Of a stretch of DNA of 48,435 nt, positions 8,118 through 16,410 are shown one piece after another. Positions within the stretch are counted from its first letter, which is position 1; each line of letters starts with the position of its first letter. Position numbers and translations under genes: made by a program. A model generated the notes under the pieces. It was not told the origin of the DNA and did not search any database. It saw only the letters and a program-made list of their open reading frames with translations. The stretch is taken from positions 1 to 48,435 of the forward strand of contig DWVY01000050.1 in NCBI GenBank assembly GCA_019119995.1, written 5' to 3'. Source of the stretch: Candidatus Mediterraneibacter faecavium. Its GTDB lineage: Bacteria; Bacillota; Clostridia; Lachnospirales; Lachnospiraceae.

Positions 8118-9740
8118 ATGATTACGATTAGCGGTAAAAGTGTGTTTGGCGGTGTGTCGATCGGAAAGCTTTTATTTTATCAGAGAAACAATAAAGTGAT
8201 CAAGAGGACGCACGTCGATGATGTTGACGCAGAGTGGAAGAGATTCCAGGAAGCTAAAGACACTGCTGTTGACCAGCTGAAAGGTCTGTATGACAAAGCG
8301 CTTGCAGACGTCGGAGAGGCCAATGCCATGATCTTCGAGATCCATCAGATGATGCTTGAGGATCTGGATTATCTTGAATCGATCGAAAATATCATCCGCA
8401 CGCAGGAAGTAAATGCCGAGTACGCAGTTGCTGCTACTGCGGATAATTTCGCAAAGATGTTTGCGGCTATGGATGACGCTTACATGCAGGGACGTGCGGC
8501 GGATGTAAAGGATGTTTCTGAACGTGTGCTCGATATCCTCTGTGGCGTGGATACCGGCCTTAAGGAAATGACAGAACCTTGTATCATTGCGGCGGATGAT
8601 CTGGCGCCGAGCGAGACGGTGCAGCTGGATAAGAGCAAGGTGCTCGGCTTTGCCACCCAGTATGGATCATCTAATTCTCATACAGCGATCCTTGCGCGTA
8701 CCATGAATATTCCCGCTGTGATCGGTCTGGGAGAAGGGCTGCTTAAGGAATACAGCGGCAGGGATGCGATCATTGACGGTTTTACGGGAACTCTTTATAT
8801 CGACCCCGATGAGGAGACGCTCAAAGAGATGCAGGAGAAGCGGGAGAAAGATCTGGAACAGAAAGCGCTTCTTGAACAGCTGAAAGGCAAAGAAAACGTC
8901 ACAAAGAGCGGTCAGAAGATCAATGTGTATGCAAACATTGGAAATGTATCAGATCTTGGCGTTGTGCTCAAGAATGACGCCGGCGGGATCGGACTTTTCA
9001 GAAGTGAGTTCCTCTATCTGGAGAATACAGATTTCCCGACAGAGGAGCAGCAGTTTGCAGTATACAAGCAGGTTGCGGAGAGCATGGCAGGAAAGAAAGT
9101 CATCATCCGTACACTTGATATAGGCGCGGACAAACAGGTTGATTATTTCGGACTGGATAAAGAAGAAAATCCGGCGCTCGGGTATCGTGCGATCCGTATC
9201 TGTCTTACAAGACCTGAGATCTTTAAGACACAGCTGCGCGCACTTTACCGTGCTGCAATGTTCGGAAATATCTCTATCATGTTCCCGATGATCATTTCTG
9301 TAGGCGAAGTGCGCAAGATCAAGGAGATCATCGCGGAAGTGAAGGAAGAGCTGAAGAATGAGGGCATCCCATATAAAGAAGATGTGGAACTCGGCATTAT
9401 GATCGAGACGCCTGCGTCTGTCATGGTCAGCCGTGAGCTTGCGAAAGAAGTGGATTTCTTCAGTGTCGGAACAAACGATCTGACGCAGTATACACTGGCG
9501 ATCGACCGTCAGAATTCCAAGCTGGACGAGTTCTACGATCCGCATCATCCGGCTGTTCTGGCTATGATCAGGATGGCGGCTGAGAGTGCACACGCAGAGG
9601 GCGCATGGATCGGCATCTGCGGTGAGCTGGGAGCTGATCTTGAGCTCACAGAGGAGTTCCTCAAGATGGGACTGGACGAGCTGTCTGTATCGCCGTCCAT
9701 GGTACTGCCTCTTAGAAAACGGATCAGAGAATGCGAGTAA
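8118..9740 (+). CDS. ptsI: PTS Enzyme I (phosphoenolpyruvate-protein phosphotransferase)
   Basis: Soluble first enzyme of the PTS: it autophosphorylates from phosphoenolpyruvate on a histidine and passes phosphate to HPr. 540 aa, close to the usual 570. The active histidine is about residue 188 in GSSNSHTAIL; the usual loop reads GGxTSHxAI, so the two residues before NSH differ. The PEP-binding TIM barrel carries LYRAAMFGNISIMFPMI, the SVGTNDLTQYTLA signature and GICGELGAD. TAAGGAG at 8099-8105 is 12 bases before the ATG. It is expressed with ptsH from the promoter at 7770. Confidence 0.95.
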   Translation: MITISGKSVFGGVSIGKLLFYQRNNKVIKRTHVDDVDAEWKRFQEAKDTAVDQLKGLYDKALADVGEANAMIFEIHQMMLEDLDYLESIENIIRTQEVNAEYAVAATADNFAKMFAAMDDAYMQGRAADVKDVSERVLDILCGVDTGLKEMTEPCIIAADDLAPSETVQLDKSKVLGFATQYGSSNSHTAILARTMNIPAVIGLGEGLLKEYSGRDAIIDGFTGTLYIDPDEETLKEMQEKREKDLEQKALLEQLKGKENVTKSGQKINVYANIGNVSDLGVVLKNDAGGIGLFRSEFLYLENTDFPTEEQQFAVYKQVAESMAGKKVIIRTLDIGADKQVDYFGLDKEENPALGYRAIRICLTRPEIFKTQLRALYRAAMFGNISIMFPMIISVGEVRKIKEIIAEVKEELKNEGIPYKEDVELGIMIETPASVMVSRELAKEVDFFSVGTNDLTQYTLAIDRQNSKLDEFYDPHHPAVLAMIRMAAESAHAEGAWIGICGELGADLELTEEFLKMGLDELSVSPSMVLPLRKRIRECE

Positions 9741-9786
9741 GATCTGCAGAAATTTCTGAAATATCAGGTCACACATAAACAAAGTC

Positions 9787-9814
9787 AATACCCCGATGCA
9801 AGCATCGGGGTATT
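9787..9814. repeat. Near-perfect 28-bp palindrome
   Basis: AATACCCCGATGC (9787-9799) pairs perfectly with GCATCGGGGTATT (9802-9814), leaving two central bases. It may end ptsHI transcription, but there is no T-run beyond the arm itself. Confidence 0.75.
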
Positions 9815-9817
9815 AGA

Positions 9818-9876
9818 CCCTCGCGGCAGTCGCCAAATGGACATGCCAGCATGTCCGCTTGGCTCGTTGCTCGCGG
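9818..9876. repeat. Nested inverted-repeat element
   Basis: The core GGACATGC/GCATGTCC (9839-9846 and 9849-9856) is flanked by GCCAA/TTGGC (9832-9836 and 9859-9863) and an imperfect outer pairing of CCCTCGCGG with CTCGCGGG. No coding potential is seen. It resembles a mobile intergenic hairpin element; identity is not established. Confidence 0.6.
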
Positions 9877-9890
9877 GAATAAATATTAGG

Positions 9891-9932
9891 ACGTCCCGGG
9901 AGACCAGAAAAGGTTTCCCGGGACGTTTGTCT
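9891..9932 (+). terminator. Terminator-like hairpin downstream of ptsI
   Basis: ACGTCCCGGGA (9891-9901) pairs with TCCCGGGACGT (9916-9926), with an inner ACC/GGT, followed by TTTGTCTTT. The stem is strong and the T-tract is interrupted. Confidence 0.7.
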
Positions 9933-9987
9933 TTCCCTGGAGTATCTGGATTAAAGCCCGCTTTATATATTAAAATCTGGTTTGGAC

Positions 9988-10016
9988 TTGCAAAAACCGA
10001 ACGTATGTGCTATGAT
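9988..10016 (+). promoter_or_regulatory. Promoter of the radical-SAM/DUF4130 pair
   Basis: -35 TTGCAA (9988-9993), 17-base spacer, -10 TATGAT (10011-10016), 37 bases before the start codon. Confidence 0.7.
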
Positions 10017-10053
10017 ACACGAAAGAACAAATGTTCGATTATCGGAGGGCGTT

Positions 10054-11373
10054 ATGCAGGATACGATACAGAAGGAAATGACATTAAAGGAAAAATTGAA
10101 TATATTGTCTGACGCGGCAAAATATGATGTCTCGTGCAGTTCCAGCGGTGTTGACAGGAAAGGGGACGGCACAGGGATGGGGAACTGCAGCAAGGCAGGG
10201 ATATGTCACAGCTTCTCGTCGGATGGACGGTGCATTTCTCTGCTGAAGATCTTGTTTACAAATGAATGCATCTATGACTGCAAATATTGCATCAACCGCT
10301 CGTCCAACGATGTCAGGAGGGCTTCTTTTACACCGGAGGAGATATGTACGCTCACGATGGAATTTTACAGAAGAAACTATATCGAAGGGCTGTTTTTGAG
10401 TTCCGGCATTTTAAAGAGTCCGGATCATACGATGGAACTGATCTATGCGGCTTTGTACCGGTTAAGGCATGTCTGTAATTTTCAGGGATATATCCATGTA
10501 AAAGCGATTCCCGGTGCTGATCCGGCTCTGATCCGGATGACGGGATATCTTGCGGACAGGATGAGCGTAAATGTAGAACTGCCGACAGCGGAGGGACTGA
10601 AACTGCTTGCACCGCACAAATCGAGGAAGAATATACTGACGCCTATGCGCCTTGTCCAGAACCAGGTGAGCGAGAATAAGCAGGAGATCGCGCTATACCG
10701 GAATGCTCCCAGATTTGTCCCTGCGGGTCAGAGCACTCAGATGATCATCGGAGCGACTCCTGAGAGTGATTATCAGATCCTGAACGTGGCGGAGACATTG
10801 TATAAGAAGTTTGATCTGAAACGGGTGTTTTATTCCGCTTTTGTCCCTGTCAATCATGACCGGGCGCTTCCTGCCCTGACCGACAATAAGCCGCCTCTTC
10901 TGCGGGAACACCGGCTGTATCAGGCTGACTGGCTGCTGCGCTATTATCACTTTGAAGCGCATGAACTTCTGGATGAGGAAAATCCCAATTTTAATATCCT
11001 GTTGGATCCGAAATGCTGCTGGGCGCTGAAACATCTGGATATCTTTCCAGTGGAAGTCAATCGTGCTGATTACAGAGTGCTGCTGCGTGTGCCTGGGATC
11101 GGTTACAAATCCGCAGGGAGGATCGTAAAAGCAAGGAAACTGGGTAATCTCGACTTCGAAGACCTCAAGAAAATGGGAGTGGTCCTCAAGCGGGCATTGT
11201 ATTTTATCACCTGTTCAGGGAAGATGATGTATCCGATACGGATCGACGAGGATTATATCACAAGGAATCTGTTGAATACAAAAGAAAGGCTTCCGGAGGG
11301 GGCGGACGGTATGACGTTCCGCCAGTTGTCACTGTTTGATGATGTGAATTTCAGCGGGGTGAACGGACTATGA
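10054..11373 (+). CDS. Putative DNA modification/repair radical SAM protein (TIGR03916 type)
   Basis: A 439-aa radical S-adenosylmethionine enzyme. The SAM-cluster motif CIYDCKYC gives Cys72, Cys76 and Cys79. Four further cysteines lie just before it (Cys28, 45, 51, 60) and could hold a second cluster. Near residues 342-375 is a helix-hairpin-helix DNA-binding motif, RVPGIGYKSAGRIVKARK. The family is known to occur next to a DUF4130 protein and, in some genomes, with uracil-DNA glycosylase-like domains, hence the proposed DNA repair or modification role; its reaction is unknown. GGAGGG at 10044-10049 sets the ATG at 10054 rather than earlier in-frame codons. It overlaps the next gene by 4 bases (ATGA), so the two are translationally coupled. 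Confidence 0.88.
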   Translation: MQDTIQKEMTLKEKLNILSDAAKYDVSCSSSGVDRKGDGTGMGNCSKAGICHSFSSDGRCISLLKILFTNECIYDCKYCINRSSNDVRRASFTPEEICTLTMEFYRRNYIEGLFLSSGILKSPDHTMELIYAALYRLRHVCNFQGYIHVKAIPGADPALIRMTGYLADRMSVNVELPTAEGLKLLAPHKSRKNILTPMRLVQNQVSENKQEIALYRNAPRFVPAGQSTQMIIGATPESDYQILNVAETLYKKFDLKRVFYSAFVPVNHDRALPALTDNKPPLLREHRLYQADWLLRYYHFEAHELLDEENPNFNILLDPKCCWALKHLDIFPVEVNRADYRVLLRVPGIGYKSAGRIVKARKLGNLDFEDLKKMGVVLKRALYFITCSGKMMYPIRIDEDYITRNLLNTKERLPEGADGMTFRQLSLFDDVNFSGVNGL

Positions 11374-12140
11374 GAGAAATCTATATATGCACAGATACGA
11401 TCACCGGGCTCTGCTCGGCGCTGCACGATGCATGGCTTGAGAACCGGAACGGTGAAGCGGGGATCGGGCTGCGCGGCAGGATCCAGCAGCAGCTCTTCTG
11501 CCAGTATAAGACTGTGGAAGAGACGGACGAAAAGACCCGGCGGTTACAGCGCATGGTAAAGCGATATCTTGGATACAAAGCGTACTGGGATATCTATTAC
11601 GCACTTCTGTCGGATGATCAGGAAAAGGGAACGGAAGTGTTCCGGGTCATGCAGGAGGCAAGAAATATCCCGAACAGTCAGAAGATCATGGATCATCTGG
11701 GGAATCCTGATGTGGCGAAAGTATTCGCCCTGAGCCGCAGTGTATCTAATGAAGCCCACATGTATGAAGAATTCATCCGTTTCCGCGAGCTGAAAAATGG
11801 GATACTGTTTTCAGAGATCACCCCCAAATCCCAGGTGCTCACCTGTATCGGAGATCACTTTGCAGACAGGTTCCCTCTTGAAAACTGGGTGATCTATGAT
11901 AAGACCCACGAAGTTTTTCTCATTCACCGGAAGCAGGAGAAATGGGGGCTTGTCTGGGGAGAAACGCTTGCTCCCGATACCGCGTCTGACATATCAGAAG
12001 GAGAAGAGGATTACACGGTCCTGTGGAAAGAGTTTTTTGAAGCTGTCTCAATCAAAGAACGCGAGAATCCCAAATGTCAGCAAAATCATCTGCCGCTCCG
12101 GTTCCGCGGGGATATGACAGAGTTCAGACCGCGCCCGTAG
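11370..12140 (+). CDS. DUF4130 / TIGR03915 family putative DNA metabolism protein
   Basis: A 256-aa cytoplasmic protein of the family that accompanies the TIGR03916 radical SAM enzyme. Characteristic segments are an N-terminal YICTDTITGLCSALHDAW, a central SRSVSNEAHMYEEFIRFREL, and a C-terminal LPLRFRGDMTEF. In other bacteria this domain can be fused to a uracil-DNA-glycosylase-like domain, which is the main reason for linking it to DNA repair. No catalytic motif is recognised. Start and stop overlap with the upstream gene (ATGA), which supports a complex or shared step. Confidence 0.85.
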   Translation: MREIYICTDTITGLCSALHDAWLENRNGEAGIGLRGRIQQQLFCQYKTVEETDEKTRRLQRMVKRYLGYKAYWDIYYALLSDDQEKGTEVFRVMQEARNIPNSQKIMDHLGNPDVAKVFALSRSVSNEAHMYEEFIRFRELKNGILFSEITPKSQVLTCIGDHFADRFPLENWVIYDKTHEVFLIHRKQEKWGLVWGETLAPDTASDISEGEEDYTVLWKEFFEAVSIKERENPKCQQNHLPLRFRGDMTEFRPRP

Positions 12141-12195
12141 ATCGGTCCGTTTCTTTTTCGGGACAGCTCCAGGGCTGGGCTGCTGTGAAAAAATG

Positions 12196-12224
12196 TTGTA
12201 TTAATCCGGAAATGAGATTATGAT
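12196..12224 (+). promoter_or_regulatory. Promoter of the nuclease-helicase gene
   Basis: -35 TTGTAT (12196-12201), 17-base spacer, -10 TATGAT (12219-12224). It makes the helicase gene separable from the upstream pair. Confidence 0.7.
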
Positions 12225-12288
12225 AGATACATCATCGCATCTGCATGCAGGATGAAATACATGCCATGAAAGAGGCGGCAACATAGAA

Positions 12289-14649
12289 GTGGAAATGGAA
12301 GAGGAAAAGACCATCCGTGTCTCTGTGAGAAATCTTGTCGAGTTCATCATGAGGAGCGGAGATATTGACAACAGGACGTCCGGCAGTATGGAGAAAGAGG
12401 CGATGCTGATGGGCGGCCGTCTGCACCGGAAGATCCAGCGCAGCATGGGAGCGGACTACCACGCGGAAGTTCCCCTGAAAACCGTGATCCAGTGTGAAGG
12501 ATTCAGGCTGCAGGTGGAAGGACGTGCGGATGGCATTATCATACAGGAAGAAGACGGGAAAAGAGAAACGACGATCGATGAGATCAAGGGCGTGCTGCGC
12601 GATCTGGAACATATAACAGAGCCGGTGCAAGTACATCTGGCACAGGCGAAATGCTACGCGCATATTTATGCGTCCCAGAATGGACAGAAGCAGATCAAAG
12701 TCCAGATGACTTACTGTCACCTTGATACAGAGGAGATAAAGAGATTCGTTACGGAATACACGGCGGAGGAACTGGAAGAATGGTTCAATGAGCTGATCCG
12801 CCGGTATGAAAAGTGGGCGAGATTCCAGATCGAATGGGAGATCACCAGGAATGCATCTATAAAAAAGACGGAGTTCCCGTTTGCCTATCGGCCGGGACAG
12901 CGCGACGTGGCAGCGGCAGTTTACCGCACGATACTGCGGAGAAAAAAACTGTTTATCCAGGCCCCTACCGGTGTGGGGAAGACAATTTCCACGGTATTTC
13001 CGGCAGTGAAAGCGGTCGGGGAGGGACTGGGAGATAAGATCTTCTATCTGACGGCAAAGACGATCACCAGAACTGTTGCGGAACAGGCATTCCGTACGAT
13101 GAAAGACCAGGGACTGTGCATGAAGGTGATTACGCTCACTGCAAAAGAAAAAATCTGTTTCTGCGAAGAAACGGTCTGCAATCCTGAAGCATGTCCCTAT
13201 GCAAAGGGACATTTCGACCGTGTAAATGACGCGGTCTACGATATGCTGATGAGCGGTGATGATATCGACCGTGGAGCGGTCGAGAGGCAGGCGGAGAAGT
13301 TTAAAGTCTGTCCCTTTGAGCTTTCTCTCGACATTTCTACATGGGTCGACGCTGTGATCTGCGATTATAATTATGTGTTCGATCCGAATGCACACCTGAA
13401 ACGGTTTTTCTCAGAAGGGAGCGGCGGCAATTACATTTTTCTGATCGACGAAGCCCACAATCTGGTGGAGCGCGGGAGAGAAATGTACAGTGCAGCACTA
13501 TATAAAGAGGATTTCCTGGAACTGAGGAAACAGGTGAAGAACCTGGATGGAAAACTGGCGCGCCGTCTTGGGGAAGTCAACAAATTGTTCCTGGAGTTAA
13601 AGCGCGAGTGTGAGGATTACCAGATCTTAGTCAGTGTCTCACATATTGTCCTGAAACTGATGAATCTCCTGACAGAGATGGAGCGCTTCCTGGAGGAGCC
13701 TTCGGATGATGAGCTGCGTGAAAATGTACTTTCTCTGTATTTTCAGGTGCGGTCATTTGTAAATATCCACGATATACTTGACGAGAATTATGTGATATAC
13801 AGTGAGCTTGAGGAGAACGGAAGATTCAAAATAAAACTATTTTGTGTGAACCCGGCAGTAAACCTGCAGGAATATCTGGAGCATGGAAGCGGCACAGTGT
13901 TTTTCTCTGCAACGCTTCTTCCGATCCATTATTACAAAAGCCTTCTGTCAGTGGAAAAAGACGATTATGCGATCTATGCACAGTCCTCTTTTCCGCAGGA
14001 GAATATGCTGCTCTTGCAGGCGCGGGATGTGAGCAGTCGGTATACGCTGAGGGGGACGGATATGTACCGCAGATATGCAAAGTATATCGGGAAGACGGCG
14101 CGTTGCAAAAAGGGAAATTATATGGTCTTCTTTCCGTCTTACAAGTTTATGCAGGAAGTATACGAACAGTTCGCCGGCAGTGAAGAGGGGATTGACGTGA
14201 TCCTACAGGCCCAGAATATGGGAGAACACGAGAGAGAGGAGTTCCTCCGGGAATTTGACCGTGACAGGGAGAACAGCCTTGTCGGATTCTGCGTGATGGG
14301 CGGGGTGTTCTCGGAGGGGATCGATCTGACGGCGGACCGTCTGATCGGCGCGGTCATTGTGGGAACAGGGCTCCCGCAGGTATGTAATGACCGGGAGATC
14401 CTGAAAGGATATTTTGACGCGCGGGGGATGAGAGGATTTGACTACGCCTACCTTTATCCGGGGATCAACAAAGTGTTGCAGTCTGCCGGACGCGTGATCC
14501 GTACAGAGACGGACCGGGGGATCATACTGCTGTTGGACGAACGGTTTTCCCAGAGGCAGTACAGAGACAGTTTCCCGAGAGAATGGGCAAACTGTCAGAT
14601 CTGTAATGCTTTTACGGTGGAAAACTATATAGAAGCGTTTTGGAAATAG
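12289..14649 (+). CDS. PD-(D/E)XK nuclease-DinG/XPD-type helicase fusion
   Basis: A 786-aa protein with two parts. The N-terminal region (about 1-190) shows a PD-(D/E)XK nuclease pattern: Asp81 in EGRADGI, then Glu98-x-Lys100 in TIDEIKG. The helicase part has Walker A APTGVGKT (about 224-231), DEAH at LIDEAHN (about 385), and Fe-S cysteines near 290, 292, 297, 302 and 342 (CFCEETVC, EACPYA, KVCPFE), as in XPD/DinG 5'-3' helicases. The C-terminal motif is SAGRVIRTETDRG. A role in DNA repair or recombination is inferred. The start is uncertain: GTG 12289 (AGGCGG 10 bases upstream) or ATG 12295. The 3' end overlaps the convergent LysR gene by 25 bases. Confidence 0.88.
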   Translation: MEMEEEKTIRVSVRNLVEFIMRSGDIDNRTSGSMEKEAMLMGGRLHRKIQRSMGADYHAEVPLKTVIQCEGFRLQVEGRADGIIIQEEDGKRETTIDEIKGVLRDLEHITEPVQVHLAQAKCYAHIYASQNGQKQIKVQMTYCHLDTEEIKRFVTEYTAEELEEWFNELIRRYEKWARFQIEWEITRNASIKKTEFPFAYRPGQRDVAAAVYRTILRRKKLFIQAPTGVGKTISTVFPAVKAVGEGLGDKIFYLTAKTITRTVAEQAFRTMKDQGLCMKVITLTAKEKICFCEETVCNPEACPYAKGHFDRVNDAVYDMLMSGDDIDRGAVERQAEKFKVCPFELSLDISTWVDAVICDYNYVFDPNAHLKRFFSEGSGGNYIFLIDEAHNLVERGREMYSAALYKEDFLELRKQVKNLDGKLARRLGEVNKLFLELKRECEDYQILVSVSHIVLKLMNLLTEMERFLEEPSDDELRENVLSLYFQVRSFVNIHDILDENYVIYSELEENGRFKIKLFCVNPAVNLQEYLEHGSGTVFFSATLLPIHYYKSLLSVEKDDYAIYAQSSFPQENMLLLQARDVSSRYTLRGTDMYRRYAKYIGKTARCKKGNYMVFFPSYKFMQEVYEQFAGSEEGIDVILQAQNMGEHEREEFLREFDRDRENSLVGFCVMGGVFSEGIDLTADRLIGAVIVGTGLPQVCNDREILKGYFDARGMRGFDYAYLYPGINKVLQSAGRVIRTETDRGIILLLDERFSQRQYRDSFPREWANCQICNAFTVENYIEAFWK

Positions 14650-15515
14650 CTCAGAAATTCCATCGAGGCTCTGGACATCGGCAGCTGATCATTGTAAGCG
14701 ACAGCCAGTTCACGACAGGGAAGTTCTTCTTTGGTCCTGAGGAGAAACAGATCGTCTGACTGTCCGGTGACGCAGTAATCAGGCACAAAGGCGATGCCAA
14801 GACCGATGCGTGCAAGGTCGATCAGAAGGTCGTTGCTCGTCAGTTCGATCTCCGGGACAAGATCCAGCTGATGCTGCTGGAATACCTGATGAAGAAATTC
14901 GTTGGTCGTACTGTTTTTGTCCAGCATGAGGATCGGGTAATGGAGCAGCTCGGAAAAAGAGACTGTGCGGTCCTTTAACTCGCGGAACGGACTGCCTGCG
15001 ATAAATACATCGTGGAACTGCTTGATCCTGAGGACAGAAGCGGCAGTCCCAAGATGATTGTTCGGGTAATTTACCACGATCAGATCTACCTGGCCGTTCC
15101 TCAGCAGCTCTGCACATTTCATAGATGTCTGATTGACCACCTTGATATGTGCTCCGGGAAATGCCTTGTGGAAACGTTCAAGATAAGGGATCAGGAAATA
15201 GCGGCAGATCGTATCGCTGGCTCCTATGCGGATCTGCCCGCCTGTAGAAGCTGCGTCGATAAGCTGGGCTTCTCCCTTCTGGATCAGGTTCATGGCGGGC
15301 TCTATATGCCGCATGAGGATCTCTCCCTCGGGTGTGAGCTGGACTTTTTTCGTACTGCGTATGAAAAGGGTCTGATCCAGCTTGCGTTCCAGTGTTTTGA
15401 TAGACTGGCTCACGGCCGACTGGGAGATGAAGAGCTGCTTGGAGGCCTCGGAAAAATTCAGAGTTGACGCCACGTGATAAAATACCTTATATAGTTCATA
15501 ATTAATATCGATCAT
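14625..15515 (-). CDS. LysR family transcriptional regulator
   Basis: A 296-aa regulator, typical length. The N-terminal winged helix-turn-helix includes LNFSEASKQLFISQSAVSQS, followed by the linker LIRSTKKVQLTPEGE and a periplasmic-binding-protein-like effector domain (about 90-296). The ligand and targets cannot be read. AGGAGGT (complement of 15522-15528) lies 7 bases before the ATG. It is divergent from the membrane protein at 15600, with only 84 bases between, so it may control that gene and itself; this is the usual LysR arrangement but is inference. Confidence 0.92.
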   Translation of the reverse strand: MIDINYELYKVFYHVASTLNFSEASKQLFISQSAVSQSIKTLERKLDQTLFIRSTKKVQLTPEGEILMRHIEPAMNLIQKGEAQLIDAASTGGQIRIGASDTICRYFLIPYLERFHKAFPGAHIKVVNQTSMKCAELLRNGQVDLIVVNYPNNHLGTAASVLRIKQFHDVFIAGSPFRELKDRTVSFSELLHYPILMLDKNSTTNEFLHQVFQQHQLDLVPEIELTSNDLLIDLARIGLGIAFVPDYCVTGQSDDLFLLRTKEELPCRELAVAYNDQLPMSRASMEFLSYFQNASI

Positions 15516-15544
15516 TATAAGACCTCCTAATAAATGATGATTCT

Positions 15545-15573
15545 ATTATAAGCTATTGAAAAGAGAATTACAA
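15545..15573 (-). promoter_or_regulatory. LysR gene promoter
   Basis: On the minus strand: -35 TTGTAA (15568-15573), 17-base spacer, perfect -10 TATAAT (15545-15550). Confidence 0.75.
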
Positions 15574-15599
15574 CAATACACAGAAAGGATTGGAACAAG

Positions 15600-16295
15600 A
15601 TGAAAAAAATACACTGGTTTGCAGGGATAATCCTGGGATTTTCGATCATTGTGGCGCTGCTCATCACAAGTTTTGAGATAGCGATGTATTCGGATTTCGA
15701 TGTATACCGGCAGGAATATGAGAAGTATGATGTGCTGTCTGACCTGGATATGACCATGGATGATGTGATGTATGTGACGCATGAGATGATGAACTACCTG
15801 CGGGGAGAGGGTGATACTCTTTCTGTGATGACGACAGTCGAGGGCAAGGAGCAGGATTTCTTTAACGAGCAGGACCGGTTCCACATGGGCGAGGTGCGCG
15901 ACCTGTTTATCGGGGGCCTTAATATCCGGCTGGGTGCATGTGCGGCTGCTGTCCTCTGTGTTTTGTTTCTGCTCTTTACCCGCGCAGATATTAAAAAGAT
16001 CATACCGCGGTCGTACCGGATCGCCCTGGGAGTGACCGGTGCGGCAGTCCTTCTGATCGGGATCGCAGCCGTGGTTGATTTTAATGCTGTGTTTGTACAG
16101 TTCCATCACATCTTTTTCGACAATGATCTGTGGATCTTTGATCCGGCTGAGGACTATATGATCCGGATGCTTCCCGAGGGGCTGTTCTATGACATGGTAA
16201 TGCGGATCGGCGCTATTTTCGTGGCAGGGCTTGCGGTGCTTCTGGTGCTGAGCTTTATCCCGAAAATACTGGATAGAAAAAAGAAATTAGCATGA
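15600..16295 (+). CDS. TIGR01906/DUF1461 family integral membrane protein
   Basis: A 231-aa membrane protein of unknown function. There is an N-terminal transmembrane helix (about 6-27), a long outside region containing the conserved FFNEQDRFHMGEVRDLF segment, and three more predicted helices near 107-126, 142-162 and 200-222. GAAAGGA at 15583-15589 is 10 bases from the ATG. It is divergent from the LysR gene, which may regulate it. Nothing in the sequence indicates an enzymatic activity. Confidence 0.8.
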   Translation: MKKIHWFAGIILGFSIIVALLITSFEIAMYSDFDVYRQEYEKYDVLSDLDMTMDDVMYVTHEMMNYLRGEGDTLSVMTTVEGKEQDFFNEQDRFHMGEVRDLFIGGLNIRLGACAAAVLCVLFLLFTRADIKKIIPRSYRIALGVTGAAVLLIGIAAVVDFNAVFVQFHHIFFDNDLWIFDPAEDYMIRMLPEGLFYDMVMRIGAIFVAGLAVLLVLSFIPKILDRKKKLA

Positions 16296-16321
16296 CTTAT
16301 AACTAATTTAAGTTATATTAA

Positions 16322-16351
16322 TTGTACTAATGAAGTGAAGTGTGGTACGAT
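16322..16351 (+). promoter_or_regulatory. purL promoter
   Basis: -35 TTGTAC (16322-16327), 18-base spacer, -10 TACGAT (16346-16351). No purine riboswitch is visible in the 60-nt leader. Confidence 0.5.
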
Positions 16352-16410
16352 ACTAACAGATATCATTTTGGGTGCACGAGGCACGAATAATCATGCAAAG
16401 GAGATTTTAT

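Noticed and set aside
12232..13395. 387-codon minus-strand frame opposite the helicase
   Set aside because: It is antisense to conserved helicase motifs and reads as low-complexity His/Arg-rich shadow sequence.
16322..16410. Purine riboswitch ahead of purL
   Set aside because: The leader is too short after the promoter and lacks the conserved purine-aptamer pairing.
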